Shown in pieces: positions 36,382-44,455 of a stretch of 63,934 nt of DNA; the stretch's first letter is position 1, and each line of letters starts with the position of its first letter. The notes beneath the pieces were generated by a model. It saw nothing but the letters and a program-made list of their open reading frames with translations. It was not told where the DNA came from and did no database searches. The stretch is from Gammaproteobacteria bacterium (GTDB taxonomy: Bacteria > Pseudomonadota > Gammaproteobacteria > Eutrophobiales > Eutrophobiaceae). A program made the translations under genes and the position numbers. The stretch lies in the NCBI GenBank assembly GCA_028819495.1, contig JAPPLI010000214.1:1-63934 (forward strand). The letters run 5' to 3'.

Positions 36382-38174
36382 CCGCCGGAAAAATCCAAAC
36401 CAACTCGTGTGAGAGAGACACCGAGTTTTTGCATTAGGTTTATCGCGTATTCATCTCGAAGCTGGCTTACGACCTTTACATCATGATGTTTTATAACCAG
36501 ATTGGTTTCCCTTCGTCCAGCTCCGTGCTCTCCATCTTTCTCCTCTTCAGTTCGCCATACCTTGAATCGAAAATCATCTCCAAATCTACCGGCGTCTTCT
36601 GCATAAAAAGTGCTCCAATGCGGGAGAGAAGAGACCTTAGAGGGGTCGGGATCGTTAAAACAAAAAACTTGCACACCATCATCGACTTGGAAAAATAGAT
36701 AGCGATTAGTATTAATATCCTCAGGCCATTTCTTCTTAATCGGACGCAGTCTGACCGCAATGAACGGGAGACGTTCACCGAACATATTCGTTTTCCAAGG
36801 AGACATTTGTGACGGCACCATGTCACAAGCGGGAGAAAGACAGATCCAATACTCATCGTATAACGTGAAGATTTGTCCCGTGGTGAGGTGCGATCCTTCC
36901 GGTTTCCTGCTGCATACATAGGCATTATGCTCTCGAAAGGCCTTTTTCTTGTTATCCTCTTTGGTCAAATCAACGTTGAAGCGGGCTTGGCACGTCTGGT
37001 CGATATCGCCTGCGGCGGCTTCTGCTTCGATTAAGTTTTTTGCAAAATCACCTACGCGCTGAAGAATCGTCCCCATCAGCTGATCGGAATGTCTGGACAC
37101 ACTTTCTGCAACATACCATTCCCGCGCCGACTCACTTGCTTGCAGAAGTCGTTTATACCAGTACGCCAAGGCATACTTATCCGTCAATGCTTGGGCCTGG
37201 GCTACGACTCCGTACTCGTCCATTGATGCGCGTAATTTGGCGAGAAACAATCTTGATGGGTTTGGCTGCCAATCATTCAGTGCCTTCTGAAGCTCACTTA
37301 GAAGATCATCGTCATCGGATTTATTTGAGAAACAGATGAATATCGATTCACCCTTGATCCACTTGGTCGAATTGGTTGACCACCTAAAAGCATCTTCAGG
37401 AGAAATCGTATTCATTACGTCTAGTTGAGATTTCTCAAATTGTCCAAGAATATATCTAAGAACGAGCTTTCGCTCTTCCGGTTTCCATCCTGCATCTTCA
37501 GTCAGCTTATTAAAATGGGAATAAAGCTTCCCCCCCCTCATCATCGTCCCGAGATAGGTCTGCTCATTAAGACGTGAATGAAGATATTGCTCTGTATCGA
37601 TGCTCTGATAGATATGGCTACGAAAATCCGTTTTCTTCTCATCCGCATCGTCGATCAGATTCTCTGCCGTTTCCATTTCTTCTTCTGAAAGAGAAGCCTT
37701 AGATGGTCCAAGTAATCCCAACCGAACCGAGTCGAACACAGTATCGAGATCCTCGTTGGTGTAGACGATTACCAGATTTAAGTGATCATTGGACATCAAG
37801 TAACGGAGAATCTCGATGGCACGGGTTCCATCACCTTTCCTGGATTTGTCCAATTGATAGTCAAGAACGAGAAGATCAGACTGATACAAATGACCGGCAA
37901 TAGTATTTTCCGCTTCGGTGGCGACGTTCCTTCCGTCATGGATATCGACAAGAAGTGGAGGCTTATTACTACGAAACTTCCGGATTACTTCTCTAATTCG
38001 CTCCGGATTTTCATACCAATTTTTTTCTTTTTCAATCTGGCTTCCGCTGTTCAAATCATGCTGATTACTAAGGACTTCGTCAAATGTAGGATAGTCATCA
38101 TCTATGATCAGTACGGACCTGATGGAATCGATAAAAGCTTCCTTTATGAAATCCTGATAGTAATCACTCGCCAT
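36378..38174 (-). CDS. Receiver-domain protein linked to a MORC/histidine-kinase-like ATPase
   Basis: The 598-residue protein begins with a modified response-regulator receiver domain. The acidic pocket is IIDDD at 23-27, the phospho-acceptor is Asp105 in LLVLDYQLD, and the switch Thr is Thr139 in VIVYTNE. An insertion of about 50 residues separates the first and later strands. The remaining 430 residues do not resemble a DNA-binding output; they include charged helices, a CSRKPEG segment and a mixed C-terminal domain I cannot name. Its start overlaps the upstream ATPase gene by 11 bp and its stop overlaps the methyltransferase start. Confidence 0.75.
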   Translation of the reverse strand: MASDYYQDFIKEAFIDSIRSVLIIDDDYPTFDEVLSNQHDLNSGSQIEKEKNWYENPERIREVIRKFRSNKPPLLVDIHDGRNVATEAENTIAGHLYQSDLLVLDYQLDKSRKGDGTRAIEILRYLMSNDHLNLVIVYTNEDLDTVFDSVRLGLLGPSKASLSEEEMETAENLIDDADEKKTDFRSHIYQSIDTEQYLHSRLNEQTYLGTMMRGGKLYSHFNKLTEDAGWKPEERKLVLRYILGQFEKSQLDVMNTISPEDAFRWSTNSTKWIKGESIFICFSNKSDDDDLLSELQKALNDWQPNPSRLFLAKLRASMDEYGVVAQAQALTDKYALAYWYKRLLQASESAREWYVAESVSRHSDQLMGTILQRVGDFAKNLIEAEAAAGDIDQTCQARFNVDLTKEDNKKKAFREHNAYVCSRKPEGSHLTTGQIFTLYDEYWICLSPACDMVPSQMSPWKTNMFGERLPFIAVRLRPIKKKWPEDINTNRYLFFQVDDGVQVFCFNDPDPSKVSSLPHWSTFYAEDAGRFGDDFRFKVWRTEEEKDGEHGAGRRETNLVIKHHDVKVVSQLRDEYAINLMQKLGVSLTRVGLDFSGG

Positions 38175-41145
38175 TGAACTCCACTCCTCTTAATGAAATC
38201 ATGAAGTTTGCACCCGGCAAAGGCGTTTCGGTATTAGAAGTTTCATATTTGATACTATGTCCCCCAGCTGTGAGGTTAGCGCGAGATAGATATAAGCCGA
38301 CACCGCGACCTCCTCTAATCTTCCTGGTGAAAAACAGTCTGAAAAGGCTGTCGATATCTTCCGGGTCAACTCCTGGACCATTATCGGATACGACAACATC
38401 CTTTCCGATGACATCGAAGATAATTTGCCGATTTTCATTATCACCGACTCCCAACCAATAGATGCTGTTATTGACAAGATTGATGAAGACAGGATAGAGG
38501 CGAGACCTTTGATCGAATACGCGCAGCTTTCGGAAATCGTCAGTAGCGGAAAGTGTTATCTGATTATTTACTAACATGTACCTGAAAAATTCCGAAATGT
38601 AGTCGGCTATTTCCGCACCGCTAATCCAACGCTGAATTTTCTGTCCTGCCAGCCGCAATGGAGATAAAAATCTAAGCTGATCGGTCAATCCTTCATAACC
38701 GAACTCAATGTCCTTTACTGCCTTAGTATCGCGGACTTCCTTGGGCAGACGATCTAAAGCCGCACCGATAATATCATCGTAGGACTGAAGTTCATGGCCT
38801 ACGATTTCTACTGCGATTCCAAGTTGCGCTAGGCTATTCAGTCTTTCCAATTCAACACGAAGATCGTCGACTTCCTCCATGCCTAAAGTAGCCAGATGTT
38901 CAAGATCGATACTTTCCTGAAGACTTTCAAGCGCACTTATATAAGGAACAAACAAATCGTTGTTTTCCTGGTCAATACGTTGTTTGAGCATGTCCATCAA
39001 CTTTGATGTTTCTCCGTATGACAATTCTCCCGTGTCGAAACGATGTAACAAGGGTTCGGCGTCGGAATGGAACACTTTATTACGTTCCCCGGCAAGCTTT
39101 CTGATCCTCTTTCCTTCCGCGTCTTGCAGATCATGAATAGATTTATTCCATCTTCGTATTTGACTATGGATTTGAGCCGCTTGGCTTGCCAACTGCTTCT
39201 CCAGAAGTTCCCTGGGTTTGGCGGGTTTGATTTGTTCAATTCTGTGGTCGATTTCCTCACTTAACTTGGAAACATCCTCCTTAAGAGCAGTAAACATACG
39301 GCGGTACTCTGCATATTGCTCCTCAAGGCGTCCCAAGTTTTTCGGAGCACCCGGTAATCTGAAGTCATATGAACGTTTATTAAATTCATCCAGTTTATTC
39401 TGCGCTTCGGAAATCTCCTGATCTGTTTCTATATGCAACACTTTCGCAAACTGTTGGACATCCTCAATTAATTCGGGTAACTCTCGGGTAACTCTCTTCA
39501 GCTTTTCTTGAAATTCTCGCCGATGACGCCTGCGTAACCTATTTCTGGCCTCTGTTGCCCGTTTACGCTTGTTCTCTTCTGAAATCTGCGGCAGAAGCTC
39601 CTGTCTTATTTCAGATGCCGAGCCGAAATATAAACGTGCCGAGCGCATAAGAATGTTTGCGACCAATTCCTTAAGAGTTTTTGCTGCATGATTGTCGAGG
39701 AGTCCTTCACGTCCGGCTTTGTCCTTCAGGTTGGGATTTTCTTTGCGGGTAATTGCAATTCGCCCGAACATTTGTCGATGATTCCAGAACTCACGGCCAG
39801 CACTCTTGGAACGGCGTGATTCGATTTCGAAGAAATCGTTGTCAGTTCGACCATAAGGAAGAACGCGCAGGCCGTCTCGAAATACCATGAAACCGGAATA
39901 TTTCTCAGCCAACTCCTTGTAACGCTGAAAATCCGAAGCGGAGTGTGTCGTGTTAATGGGATTAAATTCCATTGAAGCAATATATAGTTGGAATGGACCA
40001 AGCAAAGTGTCACTACGTCCCGGTATCGATAGATCTTTGGGGGGTTCAATTAGGCAATCATCGGGTATTAATTCGCCGAAAGCACGTATGCGACCTCTGA
40101 AGACGCCTTGCTCGTCGACTTGTCCCTCAATAAGATGCTCCATATCATCAACCTGACGCTTGTCGAATTGTTTTTCCGTTCCGAGAACAACTCGATGAGC
40201 GTCTCCCTCCCAGATGCATACGGAATAAGTGAATTGGGGATCATTTCTCACAGCGATGGGGTCGGAGGGATCAACAAATGGATCGACGAAACTCGAAAGC
40301 GTTTCAAAAAATCGGGCCTTTGCTGCCTGAGCTGCTGAATCAGCGATCCGTTCGCTAAATTGAACGCGCAAATCGTAGTTTATACCCGACACCAGCAGAG
40401 CCGTCCCGTGATCACCGGAACCTAACCATACCGACCATTGTTGGAGATGTCGGATATCGAAGGGTATTCGAGAAATAGTGGAAAGAATTTGTCGGGAAGG
40501 CAATGACGACCCATTCAGGGGGTTCCATTTATGTTCCTCTTGATGCAGTGCATCGAATGAAGCCCAGGCGAATTGGACACGCTCCTTCCTCGACTCTTCA
40601 GCACCTCCCGTGACATTCTCCGATAAAGACTTGGCCAGATCAGGTAGTTGCACAAAGAGATGCTCAGCTTTGGTAAACTCAACTGTTGGAATGAATATAT
40701 CAGACAGGTTAATGAATGGATTTTCAAACAACCTCCAGTCAATTAACGCCGCAACGAACGGGTCCTTCTTACGCTTGGAAACCAAAAGAAGAAGCGGACC
40801 AAGATTGGCGCATGAAAGACGTCCTATACCTTTCTGGCCCTGACGCAGCCTAGGTCTCAGACCACATCGGTCCTCAATAGGTGTCCTCTCATCGGTTGCC
40901 TTGGACTCGGTTCCTACGATAAGCCATCGTTCTTGGAATTCAGGATAATTCATTCCGTGGCCGTCATCAATTATGGCTGCCACCGGCTCATCGCCATCAT
41001 ATAAATTCAGTTGTACATTTCGTGCATAGGCGTCGAATGAATTCTTCCATAGCTCCGAAATAGCGGTAGGACAGTCCGCAATTTGCTCACGGCCAAGATG
41101 ATCGACAGTGCGTGCTCTGGTTTGGAATGCGCTTTCCCTGATCAT
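38164..41145 (-). CDS. Giant GHKL ATPase with N-terminal MORC/Hsp90-like and C-terminal histidine-kinase-like domains
   Basis: The 993-residue protein has two separate GHKL ATP sites. At the N-terminus are Glu31-Asn35-Asp38 (ELWKNSFDAY), IIDDGHGM near 58-65 and GQKGIGRLS near 104-112, as in MutL, Hsp90 and MORC ATPases. A charged coiled-coil region runs from about 525 to 770. GHELQ with His784 resembles a dimerisation/phospho-acceptor box, and a second GHKL domain follows (LVNNSIYWL near 890, SDNGPGV near 920, GGRGVGLYLS near 947). The next gene encodes a receiver protein, which fits phosphotransfer. MORC-like ATPases are known in restriction-modification operons. Overlapping genes show one operon with the methyltransferase. 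Confidence 0.8.
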   Translation of the reverse strand: MIRESAFQTRARTVDHLGREQIADCPTAISELWKNSFDAYARNVQLNLYDGDEPVAAIIDDGHGMNYPEFQERWLIVGTESKATDERTPIEDRCGLRPRLRQGQKGIGRLSCANLGPLLLLVSKRKKDPFVAALIDWRLFENPFINLSDIFIPTVEFTKAEHLFVQLPDLAKSLSENVTGGAEESRKERVQFAWASFDALHQEEHKWNPLNGSSLPSRQILSTISRIPFDIRHLQQWSVWLGSGDHGTALLVSGINYDLRVQFSERIADSAAQAAKARFFETLSSFVDPFVDPSDPIAVRNDPQFTYSVCIWEGDAHRVVLGTEKQFDKRQVDDMEHLIEGQVDEQGVFRGRIRAFGELIPDDCLIEPPKDLSIPGRSDTLLGPFQLYIASMEFNPINTTHSASDFQRYKELAEKYSGFMVFRDGLRVLPYGRTDNDFFEIESRRSKSAGREFWNHRQMFGRIAITRKENPNLKDKAGREGLLDNHAAKTLKELVANILMRSARLYFGSASEIRQELLPQISEENKRKRATEARNRLRRRHRREFQEKLKRVTRELPELIEDVQQFAKVLHIETDQEISEAQNKLDEFNKRSYDFRLPGAPKNLGRLEEQYAEYRRMFTALKEDVSKLSEEIDHRIEQIKPAKPRELLEKQLASQAAQIHSQIRRWNKSIHDLQDAEGKRIRKLAGERNKVFHSDAEPLLHRFDTGELSYGETSKLMDMLKQRIDQENNDLFVPYISALESLQESIDLEHLATLGMEEVDDLRVELERLNSLAQLGIAVEIVGHELQSYDDIIGAALDRLPKEVRDTKAVKDIEFGYEGLTDQLRFLSPLRLAGQKIQRWISGAEIADYISEFFRYMLVNNQITLSATDDFRKLRVFDQRSRLYPVFINLVNNSIYWLGVGDNENRQIIFDVIGKDVVVSDNGPGVDPEDIDSLFRLFFTRKIRGGRGVGLYLSRANLTAGGHSIKYETSNTETPLPGANFMISLRGVEFNGE

Positions 41146-41680
41146 GTGTCTCTGCTCCTATTCGCCCTTGTAACAATCGATTTTCTAATCACATAGGAGA
41201 CCTGTTTTAAGTCCCGCAAACTTGATTTGTCAACACACTGAGTGCCTCAAGTTTTCCTATGACCAGACTATTAGTACCGATATCATCTGTGGTCAGACTG
41301 CGAGATTCGGCCTAGCATCAATAAGGTCACTAAATCGTTCATCGATCGTGATTCACGCGCAGTTTGAAACTGTGACCCATCTGATCCATCGAAATAAATG
41401 ATTCTCTAAAGATATTTTATTCGCAATTCCAATTTCATAACATCATATCACGTCTAACACGGCGACTAATTATCGGATTGAATGATTCCATACACATAGC
41501 AGTTCGGCTCCAAAGGAACCTATACTTCGAAATTCTATTTGATAACCTAATCTGCTGTTGGGGCGTTCATAATTATATATCGACCTCCGCTTATCAACAC
41601 CAGGTGGCAGCATTGCCAAAATGGCGCAGTTACACTATCGTCGATCATATGACATTCAACAAAACTAACTGAGGAGGGTC
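41146..41680. promoter_or_regulatory. Long intergenic region between divergent defence operons
   Basis: This 535-bp AT-rich gap must hold promoters for the minus-strand MORC/receiver/methyltransferase operon and for the plus-strand nuclease gene. Around 41260-41300, TGACCAGA and TCTGTGGTCA form an imperfect inverted repeat that could be an operator. A 64-codon frame at 41478-41672 has no recognisable content. GAGGAGG at 41671-41677 is the ribosome binding site for the nuclease. Confidence 0.4.
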
Positions 41681-42706
41681 ATGATGACAATGTATTGGGC
41701 AATGCGAACTAGCAGGGATACACCTGAGCACCGTGAGTTTCTGAGAGAGGAGTTATTTCAAGGACGACTCCGGCAAGGATGGGGAGGGTACCTCGATCAA
41801 GACTTACGCTGCATTGAGGAAGCATGGAGAGAAGGTAAATCTCTTACTAAGGAGCAGGCTAAAGCGAGTCGGCATTGGCGGATGGGTAATGGTCCTGCTG
41901 ACACGTACATGAACGTCGGAGATGTCGTGTTAGTGCCAAACATGCCTCACGATGGGCTTTTTACATTGGTTCGAATCCGAGGTCCTTATGAGTTCGACAT
42001 TAACGAAGAACATGGCGACTTCGGTCATCTGCGACCGGTTGAGGTACTAACACCCACAGGCGTGGCCAATGAACACCAATTGGTTGATGCTGGGCTGCGT
42101 AGGAGTCTGCGGTGTCGAGGAAGACTATGGCGTATATCAGACTATGACGAGTGTCTAGAAAGCATCATCAGGTTCGATGGAGATCTCACTATTGGCACAA
42201 CGGCCGTCGGTCGAGCTGAAAGCATTGTGTCAGATCTGGTTACGGGTTCTATCATCGATGACATGGCTACAAGGCTGTCTGAAAGTCTGCGTGTTGGATT
42301 GCAGGGTAGCGAGTGGGAGACGGTCGTCCGCGACGCCTTGGAGCCTCTCTTCCCTGTAACCGTCCTGCACACTGGCGGCCCCCAGGAGCGCGGTGCTGAT
42401 TTAGAGATTGTCATTTCGAATCCGTTCAGCGAAGCTCTCGACTGGATAATACCGGTGCAAATAAAGGACCACGAGTTCCTGGAAGGACCGAAGGTAGTCT
42501 CCAAGCTTGGGGAGGCATTCAGATCACGTTTGGACAAAGGTCACGTCGTGATTGCAGTTGTTCTGCTTGTCACCGATGCAGGCCCGTCTCCAGAGTTGGA
42601 GAAAGAAATGTCGAAGTTGTCTTACAAGTACAAAGTGCCCTTTATTTTTCGTGGCGCTAAAGACTTCATGGAAATCCTGGCGCGCGGCTTTTTGAAACAA
42701 TTCTAG
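41681..42706 (+). CDS. Restriction-endonuclease-like protein with N-terminal reader-type domain
   Basis: The 341-residue protein has two parts. The first 130 residues (YWAMRTSRD, GDVVLVPNMPHDGLFTLVRI) look like a PUA/EVE-type beta barrel that may read modified bases. The C-terminal 150 residues form a PD-(D/E)XK-like nuclease with Asp in ERGADLEI and the QIK in IIPVQIKDHE, as in Mrr-type enzymes. It may cut DNA carrying a given modification or be the restriction partner of the nearby methyltransferase. A strong GAGGAGG site precedes ATG 41681; an ATG one codon later is equally placed. It is divergent from the MORC operon. Confidence 0.65.
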   Translation: MMTMYWAMRTSRDTPEHREFLREELFQGRLRQGWGGYLDQDLRCIEEAWREGKSLTKEQAKASRHWRMGNGPADTYMNVGDVVLVPNMPHDGLFTLVRIRGPYEFDINEEHGDFGHLRPVEVLTPTGVANEHQLVDAGLRRSLRCRGRLWRISDYDECLESIIRFDGDLTIGTTAVGRAESIVSDLVTGSIIDDMATRLSESLRVGLQGSEWETVVRDALEPLFPVTVLHTGGPQERGADLEIVISNPFSEALDWIIPVQIKDHEFLEGPKVVSKLGEAFRSRLDKGHVVIAVVLLVTDAGPSPELEKEMSKLSYKYKVPFIFRGAKDFMEILARGFLKQF

Positions 42707-42851
42707 CCTCCCTAGCCATGTGCTTTATTGATTCCGTGAATTAAGCGGCAATTTGAGTCTAGACAGGAGAGAGATCTCGATTGAGGTTTTCCAGAGCGTG
42801 TCTTGCACATTCGTACGTGCCTGAATAAAATTCGCACCCTGTTAACTACCA

Positions 42852-43487
42852 ATGAAGAGTTCAAAAATGCCTGCCAGAACGAACATTATTAAAAAAGCAC
42901 TGCGCGGAATTTCAAAAGCACAAAAAGATTACGAAGCCTGGTCAACTCTCTGGTTATGGGAAGCCCCGGAGTATATGACCACGACCTATATCGCCAAAGA
43001 AATAGCACCCGATTCATATTACGTGACCCTGGAGCAGAATGCTGGTGAAAGCACAGAAGCTGGAGGCGGGGTAGGAAAGGGTAATGTAGGGGAGCGCATG
43101 CGACGTAAACTTAAGAGAGGCAAGTTCGATATAGTAGTGTGGAAAGGTGACGATACTCCGATCGTTATAATCGAGGTTAAGAAGCAACCTGTGAGGTTCA
43201 ACCAGATCAGTGGTGATGTCGACAATATATGCAGGGTGTTGAAGGGTAAAAATTTACGATACGGTCTGATAGCATACTATTTAGGGCTGGTGCAGAAGAC
43301 CGCTGACGAGCCCGCTGAGGTACGTACTTCAAGAATAGTAGAGGAGATCAGAGTTGATGCTGACGCTCACATCAAAAGAAAAAGGGGCCTGAAGCTTCGG
43401 CAGCACCTGAGTCATCCCAAACCCCAAGTGGTTGAGGATAGCGCATGGATAGGAGTGGTACTGCAAATATCAAAGTCGAGCCAATAG
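42852..43487 (+). CDS. Putative PD-(D/E)XK nuclease-like protein
   Basis: The 211-residue protein has a central FDIVVWKGDDTPIVIIEVKKQ pattern near 95-115, with Asp followed by Glu-x-Lys, the PD-(D/E)XK active-site arrangement. Helices before and after fit a small stand-alone nuclease core with no extra domain. It could be a restriction subunit or a degraded nuclease. The gene lies about 145 bp after the reader-nuclease gene on the same strand, and the two may be related in function. A second ATG at 42867 (MPARTN) is a possible start. Confidence 0.55.
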   Translation: MKSSKMPARTNIIKKALRGISKAQKDYEAWSTLWLWEAPEYMTTTYIAKEIAPDSYYVTLEQNAGESTEAGGGVGKGNVGERMRRKLKRGKFDIVVWKGDDTPIVIIEVKKQPVRFNQISGDVDNICRVLKGKNLRYGLIAYYLGLVQKTADEPAEVRTSRIVEEIRVDADAHIKRKRGLKLRQHLSHPKPQVVEDSAWIGVVLQISKSSQ

Positions 43488-43496
43488 ATTACTGCA

Positions 43497-44066
43497 TCAT
43501 ATATCACTCCAACCAACAGACCGCCCCCGAAAAACCTCATAACGCACCCCGGCCCTCCGGCAGGCAACCCTGATCCGGTACTCAAACCGCCCTTCCCGGC
43601 CATCCGTGTCATATATCACCACCGCCGGCCGCTTGCCGGTCACGTGACTGAAAAACAGCGCCTGCTGTACACTGTCCAGGCTGCTGCGCTTGTCCAGGCC
43701 GCCCTCGTACACCATCGTGCCGGTCTCACAATCCACTTCCACGTAACCGCGGCCGCCGGCAGAGGTGTACCCATGACGGGTGTCCGTCTCCCCGTTGACC
43801 AGGGCACAAAACCGGCGATTGTAATCGTCCTCTGAGGCAGCCGTGCGCGGCGCCGGACGGCCTGTGTCTTTCACCGGCGCTGATTGGTGACCCTGTGCGG
43901 GATGGCCGGACCGTGCACCGTCATGGCAATGCCGTGGCAGTTTCCCTGCGTGACAGCCCCCGGAGTCCGTTCGTCCGGGGTGTCCCTGGATGGGCAGCAC
44001 CATCAACGACAACATGCTGAGCCCCAGCAGCTTCACCAGCAACCTTTTGATACAGGTTGATGCCAT
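43497..44066 (-). CDS. Exported protein with His/Cys-rich HPGRTDxxGCH motif
   Basis: From ATG 44066 the protein has about 189 residues and opens with a signal-peptide-like KRLLVKLLGLSMLSLMVLPIQG. Next comes GHPGRTDSGGCHAGKLPRHCH, recalled here as HPGRTD, GCH and HCH, a small metal-site motif of the YHYH/excalibur type. The C-terminal 100 residues contain FCALVNGETDTRHGYT and an alpha/beta stretch ending RSVGWSDI. The composition is GC-rich, unlike the surrounding island. Function is unknown; a periplasmic metal-dependent hydrolase is a guess. Starts at 44078 and 44120 are alternatives. Confidence 0.55.
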   Translation of the reverse strand: MASTCIKRLLVKLLGLSMLSLMVLPIQGHPGRTDSGGCHAGKLPRHCHDGARSGHPAQGHQSAPVKDTGRPAPRTAASEDDYNRRFCALVNGETDTRHGYTSAGGRGYVEVDCETGTMVYEGGLDKRSSLDSVQQALFFSHVTGKRPAVVIYDTDGREGRFEYRIRVACRRAGVRYEVFRGRSVGWSDI

Positions 44067-44455
44067 CACAGGGGTCATTTCAACAAGATATCGCAGTGTT
44101 AAGAAGCACGATTTATACACGAAAATATACCTGGCAATATACCATGAAATACTAATAATATCAAATAGATACTTTGAATTTTTTCCATAACATCGGACTA
44201 ATCAAAACCAGAAGTTTTCTGGCAAAATCACGTGGCTATGAAGAGGGTTCAGTCATGAAAAAAAACCAACTTCATTGAGCAGGCATGAGAGATATTTCGA
44301 GGCTGAAGGTGGCATGATTTATAAGGCGGGGATCATGAAGATGTGCAAACAGTAGCAGCCGAGATATTGGACCGTCATTACGACCATACGTCTACGAGTC
44401 TCCTGCGTGGCATCCATGCGTCGAGAGTAAGGATGCTTCACGAACTTTTGATACA
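44067..44455. other. Non-coding gap before the Type ISP-like gene
   Basis: About 390 bp of AT-rich sequence with no convincing gene. It should contain the promoter of the large restriction-modification gene and, on the other strand, that of the exported protein. I see no clear operator, hairpin or small RNA. Confidence 0.4.

Noticed and set aside
41478..41672. 64-codon open frame before the reader-nuclease gene
   Set aside because: No ribosome binding site or known motif; more likely promoter DNA.
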